Source: Cycloclasticus sp. 46_120_T64 (GTDB taxonomy: Bacteria > Pseudomonadota > Gammaproteobacteria > Methylococcales > Cycloclasticaceae). Taken from it: a stretch of DNA of 64,000 nt. The stretch lies in NCBI GenBank assembly GCA_002162695.1, contig MAAM01000011.1:62001-126000 (forward strand), in the 5' to 3' direction. Made by a program: the position numbers and the translations under genes. Shown piece after piece: positions 1 to 9,904 of the stretch. Numbering within the stretch: the stretch's first letter is position 1; each line of letters starts with the position of its first letter. Below the pieces are notes generated by a model, which saw nothing but the letters and a program-made list of their open reading frames with translations, had not been told where the DNA came from and did no database searches.

Positions 1-34
1 TGATTTTACCGTAAGCCTTATTCGGGAGCGAACG

Positions 35-367
35 ATGGCGATTAAGATAACTGAGCAAAGCGATACGCTAACGCATATTTCGATAGCGGATGAAATGACT
101 ATTTATACCGTCTTGGAGCAAAAAAATGAATTATTAGCGCAGCTGAAGCCAGGTCAACAATTACAACTTGATTTATCGGCGGTGCCTGAGATTGACAGTG
201 CGGGGATGCAATTACTTATCCATTTGAAAAAAAAAGCGAAGCAATTGGATAATGAGTTTAGTTTAACCAATCACAGCCAGACCGTTGTCGAAGTGATCGG
301 ACTGTTTAATTTAACCTCTTTTTTTGGCGACCCTATCGTGATAACCGCCGACAGGAGTGCGTCATGA
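35..367 (+). CDS. STAS-domain protein, first gene of the chemotaxis operon
   Basis: This 110-residue single-domain protein has the STAS fold of anti-sigma-factor antagonists. The conserved D54-S55-A56-G57 motif carries the serine that is phosphorylated in this family. GGGAG at 24-28 lies six bases before the ATG. The stop overlaps the start of cheA by four bases, which implies translational coupling. From its position it probably acts as a small phosphorylatable switch or scaffold in the CheA pathway, but the partner kinase or phosphatase is not visible. Bases 1-34 hold only the tail of whatever lies upstream. Confidence 0.9.
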   Translation: MAIKITEQSDTLTHISIADEMTIYTVLEQKNELLAQLKPGQQLQLDLSAVPEIDSAGMQLLIHLKKKAKQLDNEFSLTNHSQTVVEVIGLFNLTSFFGDPIVITADRSAS

Positions 368-2544
368 CGGGAATAGATTTAGGCCCAGCGCTTATTATTT
401 TCACCCAAGAAGCGAAAGATCTGCTGGAAGAAATGGAGTCCTCATTATTATCATTAGAAGATGAACCTGATGATAGTGAAACGGTTAATAGCGTTTTTAG
501 GGCGATGCACACCATTAAAGGTTCAGCGGGTTTATTTGGTTTTAATCCCGTGGTGTCTTTTACCCACGAGGCTGAAACGGTGTTGGACCATGTGCGAAAT
601 GGCGAGCGAGACATCGATGCGGCATTAATTTCGGTGTTACTCGATTGCAAGGACCATACGGCTGTGCTGCTGGAATTTTGTTTGGAGTCCCCAGATGCTG
701 AGCTGACTGATGAGTTGTCTGCGGCTGGAGATGAATTAGTGAAACAACTGGGCGGAAATGAAACGGCCAGTGAGATACAAACCGTAGACGATGTGAATGA
801 AGGGAATGCCAGCATTGACAGCGAAGGTGATGCGAAGGATATAGCGGATAGTTGGTTGATTTCTTTAGCCTTCAAAAGCGATGCTTTTAGGATGGGGGTG
901 GACCCGCTATCATTTTTCCGTTATTTAAAAACGCTGGGGCAGATTCAGCGGGTGTTATTGATTACCTCTGATATCCCGGAGGGCGATGAATTCGACCCAG
1001 AAAGCTGTTATATACACTGTAAGTTAGCATTTAAGAGTGATGCGGATAAACAAACCATTGAAGATGTATTCGAGTTTGCTGCCGATGATTGTGATATTAA
1101 TATTTTGCCGCCAAACTCAAAGATAGAAACCTACTATTCCTTATTGGATGATTTATCTGAAAGTCATATTCAGCGCTTGGGCGATATTCTTGTTGAGGTG
1201 GGGGCTTTAACGCAAAACGATATTGATAAAGCCATCCAAACCCAGGCTGATGGCGAGCTAAGGGCTGACCAAGATAAAAAACCCTTAGGGGAAATCTTGG
1301 TTGAACAGCAGGTTGTACAAGCAGCGGTTGTTGATAAGGCGCTTGAAAAACAGCAGCAAGTGAAACAAAAAGCGGCGGCTGAAGCCAGTTTTATCCGCGT
1401 CGATTCGAATAAGCTGGGGCAGTTAATCGACCTAGTTGGCGAGTTGGTTATTTCTGGTGCCGCGATGGACTTGATGGTCGGAAAACACGGCTTAGCCGAT
1501 GTTGAAGAAGTGGCTGAAACGATGAATAGTTTGGTCAGCGGTATTCGCGATACCGCACTAGACTTACGTATGGTGCCCATCGGCGAAACATTTTCACGTT
1601 TTAGGCGGGTGGTTCGAGATGTGAGCAAGGATCTAGGTAAAAATATTGAGTTGAAAATTAGTGGAGGCGAAACGGAGCTCGATAAAACGGTCGTCGAAAA
1701 GATTAATGACCCGTTAACCCACCTTATTCGTAATTCACTTGACCATGGTATAGAAACCCCGGAGCAACGGTTGCAAGCGGGTAAATCAGAAAAAGGCCAT
1801 ATAAAGCTCACCGCTAGACACCAATCCGGCCACGTGATTATTCAAATAATTGATGATGGCGCTGGCTTGAATAAAGAACGGATCGTTGCGAAGGCGGTTG
1901 CCAACGGTATTGTGGAAGAAAACCACAATTTAACCGACCAAGAAATTTATAACCTTATTTTTGCTGCCGGCCTCAGTACCAAGGATGAGGCTAGTGATTT
2001 GTCGGGCCGAGGTGTTGGTATGGACGTCGTTAGACGAAATATAGAAGCTCTACGCGGTAGCGTTAATATCGATAGTCGGCCAGGGGAAGGTGCCACGATT
2101 ACCATTCAGTTGCCTTTAACGCTCGCGATCATCGATGGTTTTATGGTTGAAGCTTCAAATGAACGTTACATTATTCCGCTCAGCATGGTTGAGGAGTGTG
2201 TGGAAATGAATGGTGATAATTGGCAGGTGGATGAGGTGCAAAACTACGTTAATTTACGGGGTGTGGCGATGCCGTATTTAAGGCTCGCCGAATACTTTAA
2301 TGCCGCAAAGGTCGAGTCTAATAATAAGAAGAAGGTACGGCAAAGCTTGGTGGTGGTTCGGCTAGGTAAAAATAAGGCGGGGTTTGTGGTGGACGAACTA
2401 CATGGTGAACACCAAACGGTGATTAAACCCTTGGGTAAAATTTTTGAAAACCTAGACGGTTTAACCGGAGCGACTGTATTGGGTGATGGTAACGTGGCGC
2501 TTATTCTTGATGTTCAAGGCCTTATTAAAGCAGCAACGACATAG
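364..2544 (+). CDS. cheA: Chemotaxis histidine kinase CheA
   Basis: This is a 726-residue cytoplasmic sensor kinase that takes signal from MCP/CheW and passes phosphate to CheY and CheB. The N-terminal Hpt domain has phospho-acceptor H49 in the sequence HTIKGSAG. A dimerisation segment starts near residue 350. The HATPase domain has its N-box around 452-461 and a DDGAG loop near 497. A CheW-like domain fills about 575-720. Residues about 271-335 hold two tandem segments beginning RLGDILVE and PLGEILVE, resembling the small MshEN/GspE N-terminal module, between P1/P2 and P3. Every catalytic element expected for an active kinase is present. Confidence 0.97.
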   Translation: MTGIDLGPALIIFTQEAKDLLEEMESSLLSLEDEPDDSETVNSVFRAMHTIKGSAGLFGFNPVVSFTHEAETVLDHVRNGERDIDAALISVLLDCKDHTAVLLEFCLESPDAELTDELSAAGDELVKQLGGNETASEIQTVDDVNEGNASIDSEGDAKDIADSWLISLAFKSDAFRMGVDPLSFFRYLKTLGQIQRVLLITSDIPEGDEFDPESCYIHCKLAFKSDADKQTIEDVFEFAADDCDINILPPNSKIETYYSLLDDLSESHIQRLGDILVEVGALTQNDIDKAIQTQADGELRADQDKKPLGEILVEQQVVQAAVVDKALEKQQQVKQKAAAEASFIRVDSNKLGQLIDLVGELVISGAAMDLMVGKHGLADVEEVAETMNSLVSGIRDTALDLRMVPIGETFSRFRRVVRDVSKDLGKNIELKISGGETELDKTVVEKINDPLTHLIRNSLDHGIETPEQRLQAGKSEKGHIKLTARHQSGHVIIQIIDDGAGLNKERIVAKAVANGIVEENHNLTDQEIYNLIFAAGLSTKDEASDLSGRGVGMDVVRRNIEALRGSVNIDSRPGEGATITIQLPLTLAIIDGFMVEASNERYIIPLSMVEECVEMNGDNWQVDEVQNYVNLRGVAMPYLRLAEYFNAAKVESNNKKKVRQSLVVVRLGKNKAGFVVDELHGEHQTVIKPLGKIFENLDGLTGATVLGDGNVALILDVQGLIKAATT

Positions 2545-2576
2545 TTAGAAAGACATTGATTGAGGAGATAAAGAGG

Positions 2577-2684
2577 ATGAATAAAATTATTAACGATCGG
2601 CTAAGTAGAGTATTGACGGCTTTAATGAATGCTAAGCAGGATTTGCTAACTAAAACTAATATCAAAGGTGTGAGCTATGAATAA
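2577..2684 (+). CDS. Possible 35-residue small protein between cheA and the MCP gene
   Basis: A short ORF encodes 35 residues beginning [12 protein letters not shown] and ending KGVSYE. GAGGAG at 2562-2567 is a good ribosome site nine bases before the ATG. The stop overlaps the MCP start by eight bases, so it may act as a coupling leader as well as, or instead of, making a functional peptide. Residues 1-26 could form an amphipathic helix. I recognise no family. The evidence is the ribosome site, the overlap and its place in an operon. Confidence 0.45.
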   Translation: MNKIINDRLSRVLTALMNAKQDLLTKTNIKGVSYE

Positions 2685-4341
2685 TATAACAATCAAATGG
2701 CGTCTAATTTTTCTAATGGCCTTTGTGGTTGTGTTGGCGGTATCGGTCATTTTAATCAGCATGAAGGGGATGAAAGATACCAATGATGGTTTGGTGGTGG
2801 TGTATCAGGAACGAACGCTCCCCTTACAGATGGTGGCAACGGTTCAGGGCCTGATGGCGAATAATGTTTTACAGCTGCACTTAGCCAGTAAGCACGATTC
2901 GCGCTTAAAAGAAAGTGTGGAGCATAAGGATCATGACATCGCAAAACATACCGATGCGATCAAAGGCAATATCGCTGAAATCAGCCGAATATCGACGGTT
3001 TATACAAAAAATGTCAGCAATGAGCTGGAAAAGGCCTTGGTGGCAGAATTTGGCACACTACGTACAGACTTCGTAGAGAAAGGCTTGCTGGCTGCTAGCA
3101 AGCTTGCATTGGCTGGTGATTTTTTTGCCCTAAATACCTTTCTATCCACGGGCTTTGCAGATAAAGCAGAATTAGCGATTGCTAAGCTGGCAGAACTTCG
3201 AGACTTCCAAGCAGATGAAGCGACAAAAGATTTTGAAACCGCCAATGCCGTATTTGAAAATGTCTTGACCTTGTCGGCGGTGTTATTGTCGGTAGGGTTG
3301 GTGATCGGTCTTACTGCTATTATCCTGATCATCAAAGGTATCGTGTCTTCACTCGCGGTACTTAATGGAGCCGTGGTGGCGATGGCGAAAGGCGATATGG
3401 CGGCCGAGATCAATCTCGATCAGAAAGATGAAATTGGCCAGCTGATTAATGTGTTTAGAGATATGCGTACTCACTTGGTCAGCGTTATTCAAGTGGTGCG
3501 TAGTGGCGCGGATAATCTAGCCAGTGCCTCACAAGAAGTCAGTGCAACAGCGCAAACCATTAGCCAAGGCGCGGTTGAGCAATCGGCGAGTGTAGAAACG
3601 ACCAGTAGTGCGGTGGAAGAGTTGAATGCATCGGTACAGCAAAATGCAGAAAATGCAGGGGTTACCGAGAAAATGGCGACCTCATCGGCTTCTGAAGCCG
3701 AGCAGGGTGGGGGCGCAGTAACGGAAACGGTATCGGCGATGAAGCATATTGCTAAAAAAATAAATCAAATTGAAGATATCGCTTATAAAACAAATTTATT
3801 ATCACTGAACGCCGCGATTGAAGCGGCATCGGCTGGTGAGCACGGCAAGGGATTCGCCGTGGTAGCGGCGGAGGTGCGAAAACTTGCCGAAAGCAGCCGA
3901 GTAACCGCAGAAGAAATTAGTGAGCTGGCCACCGATAGCGTGGAGATTGCCGAGAAAGCTGGGCAGCTGATCAGTAATGTGGTGCCGAATATTGCTAAAA
4001 CCTCTGATTTGGTGCAGGAAATCAGCGCCTCATCCGATGAGCAAGCCTCCGGTATTCGCCAAATTAGTGACTCGATGGGCGAGCTTGATCAGGCTACCCA
4101 ACAGAGTGCGGCAGCATCAGAGCAGCTAGCAGCAACAGCCGAGGAGTTGAGCGGACAAGCTGAGCAGTTGCAGACAGCGGTTGGCTTTTTCCAATTACCT
4201 AATTCAGCGGCAACCCAGGCGACAGCGCCAGAAAGAAGGGCGCCTGTTGCTCAGCGAAGAACAGCTACGGATGTGCCGGTGGCGCAAAGTGTTGGTGGCG
4301 CAAGCCCTGATTTTAACGATCAAGACTTTGAACGTTTCTAA
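2677..4341 (+). CDS. Methyl-accepting chemotaxis protein
   Basis: This 554-residue inner-membrane receptor has TM1 at about 10-30 and a periplasmic helical domain of the four-helix-bundle type at about 31-190. TM2 is at about 196-220, HAMP at about 218-270, and a long cytoplasmic signalling coiled coil follows. The conserved hairpin tip ([19 protein letters not shown]) is near 366-385. A disordered A/Q/R-rich tail ends in DFERF (550-554), which fits the x-aromatic-x-x-aromatic consensus of CheR/CheB tethering pentapeptides. Being encoded with CheR, CheD and CheB suggests it is the adapted receptor of this operon. Its ligand is unknown. Confidence 0.95.
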   Translation: MNNITIKWRLIFLMAFVVVLAVSVILISMKGMKDTNDGLVVVYQERTLPLQMVATVQGLMANNVLQLHLASKHDSRLKESVEHKDHDIAKHTDAIKGNIAEISRISTVYTKNVSNELEKALVAEFGTLRTDFVEKGLLAASKLALAGDFFALNTFLSTGFADKAELAIAKLAELRDFQADEATKDFETANAVFENVLTLSAVLLSVGLVIGLTAIILIIKGIVSSLAVLNGAVVAMAKGDMAAEINLDQKDEIGQLINVFRDMRTHLVSVIQVVRSGADNLASASQEVSATAQTISQGAVEQSASVETTSSAVEELNASVQQNAENAGVTEKMATSSASEAEQGGGAVTETVSAMKHIAKKINQIEDIAYKTNLLSLNAAIEAASAGEHGKGFAVVAAEVRKLAESSRVTAEEISELATDSVEIAEKAGQLISNVVPNIAKTSDLVQEISASSDEQASGIRQISDSMGELDQATQQSAAASEQLAATAEELSGQAEQLQTAVGFFQLPNSAATQATAPERRAPVAQRRTATDVPVAQSVGGASPDFNDQDFERF

Positions 4342-4355
4342 GTGGGAGTCTGGTT

Positions 4356-4925
4356 ATGAATGACATTGTAGTTAGTACGGCGGAGAACGGAGGAGTTGTT
4401 AGTACCGCCCCGCCATCGCAATACCTAACCTTTCTTGTGAGTAAGGAACGTTTAGGTATTAATATTAATGATGTGAATGAGATCATTGAAATTAGTAATA
4501 TGACCCGAGTTCCGATGACCCCAGATTATATACGTGGGGTGATTAACTTACGGGGGAGCGTGGTGCCTGTTATCGACCTGTCTGCACGGCTTGGGCATGA
4601 CTCAAGTGATATTGGTAAGCGTAGCTGTATCGTATTGGTGGAGGTTTTCTCCGATGATGGCATGCAAAACCTGGGTATGCTGGTCGATCAAGTGGATGAG
4701 ATTTTAGACATACCGGCGGAGCATATTCAAGCAGCGCCGAGTTTTGGTTCACATATTAGAACGGAGTTTATTCAGGCAATGGGGCGGGTAGGAGATGACT
4801 TCATTATCTTATTAGATATAAGTCGTGTCTTATCGGTGACCGAGCTCGCGCAGCTTCAGCAAGTGTCCACTGCATCGCAAAGCGCTCTTATGCTGGATGA
4901 GAAATCAGACGAGCAAGCTGGTTAA
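4356..4925 (+). CDS. cheW: Chemotaxis coupling protein CheW
   Basis: This 189-residue cytoplasmic adaptor joins the receptor tip to CheA. The CheW fold covers about 20-170, with the typical segments NDVNEIIE, VINLRGSVVPVIDL, VDQVDEIL and a closing IILLDISRVL strand. Both ends carry short extra tails without a recognised domain. It starts 14 bases after the MCP stop, preceded by a GTGGGAG ribosome site, so it is in the same transcript. Confidence 0.96.
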   Translation: MNDIVVSTAENGGVVSTAPPSQYLTFLVSKERLGININDVNEIIEISNMTRVPMTPDYIRGVINLRGSVVPVIDLSARLGHDSSDIGKRSCIVLVEVFSDDGMQNLGMLVDQVDEILDIPAEHIQAAPSFGSHIRTEFIQAMGRVGDDFIILLDISRVLSVTELAQLQQVSTASQSALMLDEKSDEQAG

Positions 4926-4963
4926 TGAGTAAATTAAAATCGAACCGATAAGGATCTAACTTT

Positions 4964-5764
4964 ATGCCGACGATGACGGAGGTAGAGTTCAATGATTTTA
5001 AGGCCTTTATTTATCAGCACGCGGGAATCGACCTGGCACCTAGCAAACACGTGATGGTGGCTAGTCGTCTCAATAAACGGCTGAGTTATTACCAGTTAGC
5101 AAGCTACAGCGAATATTTTAATTTGGTGATGGACCCTGATAATAAAGACGAGTTTCAGCTAATGGTCGATTTGTTAACAACCAATGAAACCTATTTTTTC
5201 CGTGAACCAAAACACTTTGAATTTTTGAAACAGGAAATCCTTAAGCGGTGGCGGGGGAGGGAATTCCGTCTTTGGAGTGCGGCCAGTTCGTCGGGGGAAG
5301 AGGCTTATTCTATCGCGATGATATTAGCGGAGAGTTTGGCTGCAAAACAATGGCAGATTTTAGGCACAGATTTAAGCACCAAAGTGTTGTTAAAAGCCCA
5401 GCAAGCGGTATATATGACGGATCGGATTGAGTTGCTCGACCAGCACTTGATGCAGAAATATTGTTTGAAAGGGGTGCGAACACAAGAAAATACTTTTCGG
5501 ATTAATGAAAGAATACGTCAGCGCGTTCGTTTTAAGCAGTTAAATTTAATGAAGCCGCTGCCCCCTAAAATAGGTAAGTTTGACGTGATATTTCTGCGTA
5601 ATGTACTTATTTATTTTGATAATGAAACCAAAAAAAAGGTAGTGGAACGCATTATTTCGGCGCTAAACCCAGGCGGGTATTTCTTTATTAGTCATTCTGA
5701 GACCTTGAGTCGAATTACCGATAAGTTAGACATGGTTAAGCCCTCTATCTATATGAAGAGATGA
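4964..5764 (+). CDS. cheR: Chemoreceptor glutamate methyltransferase CheR
   Basis: This 266-residue SAM-dependent enzyme methylates receptor glutamates during adaptation. It has an N-terminal helical CheR_N domain (about 5-60), then the methyltransferase domain with NETYFFRE, the SAM-binding LWSAASSSGEEAYS near residue 102, and FLRNVLIYF near the C-terminus. The length matches the family norm. The last four bases overlap the start of cheD (ATGA), so the two adaptation enzymes are translationally coupled. Confidence 0.97.
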   Translation: MPTMTEVEFNDFKAFIYQHAGIDLAPSKHVMVASRLNKRLSYYQLASYSEYFNLVMDPDNKDEFQLMVDLLTTNETYFFREPKHFEFLKQEILKRWRGREFRLWSAASSSGEEAYSIAMILAESLAAKQWQILGTDLSTKVLLKAQQAVYMTDRIELLDQHLMQKYCLKGVRTQENTFRINERIRQRVRFKQLNLMKPLPPKIGKFDVIFLRNVLIYFDNETKKKVVERIISALNPGGYFFISHSETLSRITDKLDMVKPSIYMKR

Positions 5765-6378
5765 ATGTACAGCCGTTTAAACATACTCAACGAATAACAA
5801 TTGACCCGGGTGAGTTTTATGTGAGTAATCGGCAAGAGGTTATTTCAACCTTGTTAGGGTCTTGTGTCGCGGCTTGCTTATTTGATCCGGTACATAAAGT
5901 GATAGGGATGAATCACTTTTTATTGGCCTATAAACAGCATTCGTACGATCAACCGATTATTGAGTCGGAAGAAGGTCGTTATGGGATGCAGGCTATGGAG
6001 TTGCTTATTAACGCTATGATGGCAAAAGGTGCGAAGCGACGGAATATCCAAGCGAAGTGTTTTGGCGGCGGCGATGTGTTGAGAATTCAAGGTGAACCCG
6101 GTGGTCGACAAAGTGTCGGCGGGGTTAATATCGACTTTATTCGTGAATATTTACGTAATGAAAATATTCCTCTAGTGGCATCATCTTTGGGTGGTATCTA
6201 CGGGCGTAATGTGCACTTTACGGGGAGTGATAATTCCGTTTTTGTCAGTGTGATTGGTGGGCAACAAAAAGGTCAGGTAGAGCAGGAAGAAAGAACGTAT
6301 TGGAAAAAAAGTATTGATGAACACGAGGCTATTAGCAAAGCGAATGCCTTTGCGGTAAATCAAGATGAATTTTGGTAA
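5761..6378 (+). CDS. cheD: Chemoreceptor glutamine deamidase CheD
   Basis: This 205-residue CheD family enzyme converts specific receptor glutamines to glutamates. The catalytic cysteine is C35 in LLGSCVAACLFDP and the catalytic histidine is H52 in GMNHFLL. Further family blocks are KCFGGGDVL and the GGxxGR-like GGIYGRNVHF. Its start overlaps the cheR stop. The 40-residue C-terminal tail after the core is charged and unconserved-looking. Confidence 0.96.
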   Translation: MNVQPFKHTQRITIDPGEFYVSNRQEVISTLLGSCVAACLFDPVHKVIGMNHFLLAYKQHSYDQPIIESEEGRYGMQAMELLINAMMAKGAKRRNIQAKCFGGGDVLRIQGEPGGRQSVGGVNIDFIREYLRNENIPLVASSLGGIYGRNVHFTGSDNSVFVSVIGGQQKGQVEQEERTYWKKSIDEHEAISKANAFAVNQDEFW

Positions 6379-6396
6379 AGGGATGAGGGCTGAATT

Positions 6397-7479
6397 ATGA
6401 ATGATATTAGAGTATTTCTGGTGGATGATTCTGCGGTTGTTAGACAGGTTTTAGGTAGTGTGATCGATAGTATTCCTGGTTTAAAAGTGATTGGTTCTGC
6501 ACCGGATCCTATATTTGCGATGAAAAAGCTAGAGGAAGACTGGCCTGATGTGATTGTATTAGATATAGAAATGCCGCGTATGGATGGTATTACGTTCCTT
6601 AAAAAGCTGATGAAGGAACACCCGATACCGGTTGTTATCTGTTCTACGTTAACGCTTAAGGGCGCGGAAGTTACGATGGAAGCGATGAGTGCGGGAGCGG
6701 TTGATATTTTGACCAAGCCGACGGTCAATCTGAAAGGCTTTCTAAAAGAGTCCAAGACTTTAATGGCCAATGCTATTAAAGGTGCGGCTCAGGCCAAGAT
6801 GCAGAAGGTAAAATCATTGGCTGCTGATAGTGCTCAGCGGGCCGCTATCGCGCCGGCAAAGCCGCTAATAGCGATGGCGGAAACCACCGATAGGGTGATA
6901 GCAATAGGTACCTCCACTGGCGGAACGCAGGCTTTGGAGGCTGTATTGACGCAATTGCCGAAAACAGCGCCGGGTATTGTAGTGGTACAGCATATGCCCG
7001 AAGCCTTTACTGCAGCCTTTGCTTCAAGGTTAGATGGTATTTGTGAGGTGACGGTGAAAGAAGCAAAAGATAATGATCGGGTGATGCCGGGCATTGTATT
7101 GATTGCGCCAGGGGGGATGCACTTATTATTACGGCGTAGTGGTGCGCAATATCGAGTCGAAGTGAAAGATGGACCCTTGGTAACACGACATAAACCCTCG
7201 GTGAATGTGCTGTTTCGTTCGGTTGCTAGCGCAGCGGGTAAAAATGCCATTGGCATTATTATGACCGGGATGGGTGATGATGGAGCCAAGGGTTTGAAAG
7301 AGTTGCATGAAACAGGGGCTCTAACGGTGGGCCAAGATGAGGCCTCCTGTGTCGTTTATGGGATGCCTAAAGAAGCGTTTAAGTTAGGCGGCGTAGATGG
7401 CGAGGTTTCCTTGTCGGTGATCCCCGAATTGATTGCTACAATGCCGAGTAGGAAGGTGTTTGCAAAAAACTATCAATGA
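6397..7479 (+). CDS. cheB: Chemotaxis response regulator and methylesterase CheB
   Basis: This 360-residue protein removes receptor methyl esters when phosphorylated by CheA. The receiver domain (about 1-120) has the acidic pair D10-D11 and the phospho-acceptor D56 in [14 protein letters not shown] linker at about 125-165 leads to the methylesterase domain with nucleophile S173 in GTSTGGT, the histidine in VVQHMPE near 200, and the aspartate in GMGDDGAKG near 293. It is the last chemotaxis gene. A weak CTATC/GATAG hairpin follows the stop. Confidence 0.97.
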   Translation: MNDIRVFLVDDSAVVRQVLGSVIDSIPGLKVIGSAPDPIFAMKKLEEDWPDVIVLDIEMPRMDGITFLKKLMKEHPIPVVICSTLTLKGAEVTMEAMSAGAVDILTKPTVNLKGFLKESKTLMANAIKGAAQAKMQKVKSLAADSAQRAAIAPAKPLIAMAETTDRVIAIGTSTGGTQALEAVLTQLPKTAPGIVVVQHMPEAFTAAFASRLDGICEVTVKEAKDNDRVMPGIVLIAPGGMHLLLRRSGAQYRVEVKDGPLVTRHKPSVNVLFRSVASAAGKNAIGIIMTGMGDDGAKGLKELHETGALTVGQDEASCVVYGMPKEAFKLGGVDGEVSLSVIPELIATMPSRKVFAKNYQ

Positions 7480-7585
7480 TTGTTTAGTGCGGTGTTTGTT
7501 TGATGAGGATGCTATCAGCGTAGACGATAGGAAAAATAGCATAGAAAACTGAGTTTATTAGCTTGAGACGAATTAAAATTAGCGT

Positions 7586-9805
7586 ATGAAAGGTTTAACC
7601 CCAGTTCTTAACGTTATTCGAAATTGTGCTGCTTTTGATCAGTTGGATGAAGCAGCCATAGAGCAACTTGCGCCTTTGTTTTCACGTAAAAATTTAACGA
7701 ATAAGGCGTTTCTGCCGATTAGGCGCGGACAGAATGAACCTTATTTATACCTCGTTAAATCGGGGGTTTTAGATTTTAACCGGGTCGACAGCGATGAGTC
7801 TCAACAAGTTATTATTAATATACCTGAGTATGGTTTAGCGGGCGGGTTTTTATTGTATGCCGTGCATAACTCGGGTGCGTCGTTATCGGCGAATGGCGAG
7901 GTGGAGGTATTGCAAATTCTTTGGAGTGATTTGTTGGGTTTTTTTAACGCTTACCCAGTAGGTTTGAGTCATTTCAACGAAGTATTGCAACAAGTATTTT
8001 ATCAGGCCCAGGCGAGTGTCTTTTTATTATTGAAATTTCAAATCAGTGACCCCCGTTTATTTAAAAAAATTGTCCACGGGGTTCAGTGGCGGAAATTACA
8101 GAACGGAGAAGTCTTATTCGAACAAGGGGATAATTCTGAAGAAATATTTTTAGTACTGACGGGGCGGCTAAAGACACGTTCTTTGTCGATAACAGGAATG
8201 AGTTCTTCCAGTACGGTATATGCCGGTGGGGTGGTGGGTGAAGTGTCGATGTTGACACGAGAGCCAAGGAGTGCGACGGTTCTCGCGATTAGAGACACGG
8301 TGGTCGGCTGCTTTTCTCGAGAGGGCTTTGAGTTAGTTGTACAACACCACCCGCATGCAGCTCTTTATCTGGCGCGTTTACTCGGTAAACGCTTTAACGA
8401 AAAGCATACTCTGGACAGTTTGTCCGAGCAACATGAAACATTTTTATTGGTGTCTCCGCGTTATGATTTTGAGATTAATCAATTTGCCACCGAACTGACT
8501 GGTTTCATGCAGGAGTGGGGAGCAACAACCTGCATAACATCATCCGATATAGAAAAAGCCTTGGGTATCAGTGATATTTCCTTGCTGGCGGATGACCGCT
8601 TGCTGAGCAGTCGTTGTACTAAGTGGCTGGAAGTGCAGGAAAAACGTTATAAACACGTGATCTTGGTGACGGATAACACTTGGACTGACTGGAACGAACG
8701 CGCCTTACACCACTCTGATCATTTATTGGTTATCTCTGATTCCTCGAAGCCGAACAGGGTGAATGAGCGTGAGGAGAAAATTCACCGTGCTGGGCGCTTG
8801 GCGAAGCACTTAACAAAAACGCTGATATTGATCCACCCAACAGAGAGTGGTGATATTGTCGGCACGGAACAGTGGTTAGCCGAGCGAAACTTCGATGACT
8901 GGTGGCATGTGCGTCAAGGAAACCTGAAAGACATGCAACGTATAGCTCGGTTGCTGACGGGGAATGCGAATGCTCTGGTTTTGGGGGGCGGTGGTGCGCG
9001 TGGTTATGCTCACATCGGGGTGATGCGTGCACTGGAAGAACAGGGTATTCCGATTGATAAAATAGCGGGAACCAGTATCGGCGCGATTATTGGTTCGGGT
9101 TTCTGTATGGGTTACGATAGTTCGAGTATCGCCGGCCTGTGCAAAAAACACGTGCGGAAACTTTTTGATTATACCTTGCCAATTTTGTCCTTGGTTAAGG
9201 GGCGAGTGGTGAACCGGGAATTAAATAGGACCTTTGGCGATCAACGTATTGAAGATTTGTTGATCCCTTTCTTTTGTATTTCTACCAACCTCACCCGTGC
9301 GGAGCAGGTTGTGCATGACAGGGGGTCATTAAAAGAAGCGCTTCGAGCCAGCATGTCCTTGCCGGCGATGATTCCACCTGTTTGCAGGAATGGTGATCTA
9401 TTAGTCGATGGTGGTTTATTGAATAATTTACCGATCGACCAAATGCGAAAAATGACCGGCCGAGTTAATATTATCGCGGTTGATATTTCACCAAAACTTG
9501 ATTTGACCAATAATAATGATTTTCCGCCTGATGTATCCGGTTTTAAGTTGTTATTATCACGTTTAAATCCTTTTCAAAAGAGCATCAAGACGCCAAGTCT
9601 GGTCAATGTGCTGGAGCGTTCTATGACGATTGCCGCAGTTAACTATAGTGTGCTATTGCAGGAAAAAAACATGGCAGATTTATACTTAGAGTTGCCGGTA
9701 GAAACGGTGGCTACCCTTGATTACGATAAGGTTGACGAGATTTCAGACTTGGGTTATGCCGCAAGCTCAAGCAAAATTAAAGCCTGGGCGAACCGGCTGG
9801 TTTAG
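7586..9805 (+). CDS. Patatin-like phospholipase with two cyclic-nucleotide-binding-type domains
   Basis: This 739-residue protein resembles the neuropathy-target-esterase family. Residues about 1-140 form a diverged cNMP-binding-type fold. A second and clearer one covers about 150-275, including GEVLFEQGDNSEEIFLVLTG and GGVVGEVSML. A middle domain (about 285-450) is of unknown type. The patatin domain has the oxyanion loop GGGGARG, nucleophile S497 in GTSIG and catalytic D608 in the DGG motif. No transmembrane helix or signal peptide is evident. It is probably a lysophospholipase controlled by ligand binding or autoinhibition. The second cNMP domain keeps a phosphate-binding-cassette-like GEVSMLTREPRSATV segment, so real nucleotide binding is possible. 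Confidence 0.92.
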   Translation: MKGLTPVLNVIRNCAAFDQLDEAAIEQLAPLFSRKNLTNKAFLPIRRGQNEPYLYLVKSGVLDFNRVDSDESQQVIINIPEYGLAGGFLLYAVHNSGASLSANGEVEVLQILWSDLLGFFNAYPVGLSHFNEVLQQVFYQAQASVFLLLKFQISDPRLFKKIVHGVQWRKLQNGEVLFEQGDNSEEIFLVLTGRLKTRSLSITGMSSSSTVYAGGVVGEVSMLTREPRSATVLAIRDTVVGCFSREGFELVVQHHPHAALYLARLLGKRFNEKHTLDSLSEQHETFLLVSPRYDFEINQFATELTGFMQEWGATTCITSSDIEKALGISDISLLADDRLLSSRCTKWLEVQEKRYKHVILVTDNTWTDWNERALHHSDHLLVISDSSKPNRVNEREEKIHRAGRLAKHLTKTLILIHPTESGDIVGTEQWLAERNFDDWWHVRQGNLKDMQRIARLLTGNANALVLGGGGARGYAHIGVMRALEEQGIPIDKIAGTSIGAIIGSGFCMGYDSSSIAGLCKKHVRKLFDYTLPILSLVKGRVVNRELNRTFGDQRIEDLLIPFFCISTNLTRAEQVVHDRGSLKEALRASMSLPAMIPPVCRNGDLLVDGGLLNNLPIDQMRKMTGRVNIIAVDISPKLDLTNNNDFPPDVSGFKLLLSRLNPFQKSIKTPSLVNVLERSMTIAAVNYSVLLQEKNMADLYLELPVETVATLDYDKVDEISDLGYAASSSKIKAWANRLV

Positions 9806-9904
9806 TGAGTTGGGGTTGTTATGGTTTTTGTGCCATATAAGGTGTTTTCTAGCGGGGCTATGCAGTAAGCTTTGAGTTTCAATTAATAATAAGCAGGAAC
9901 GGTA

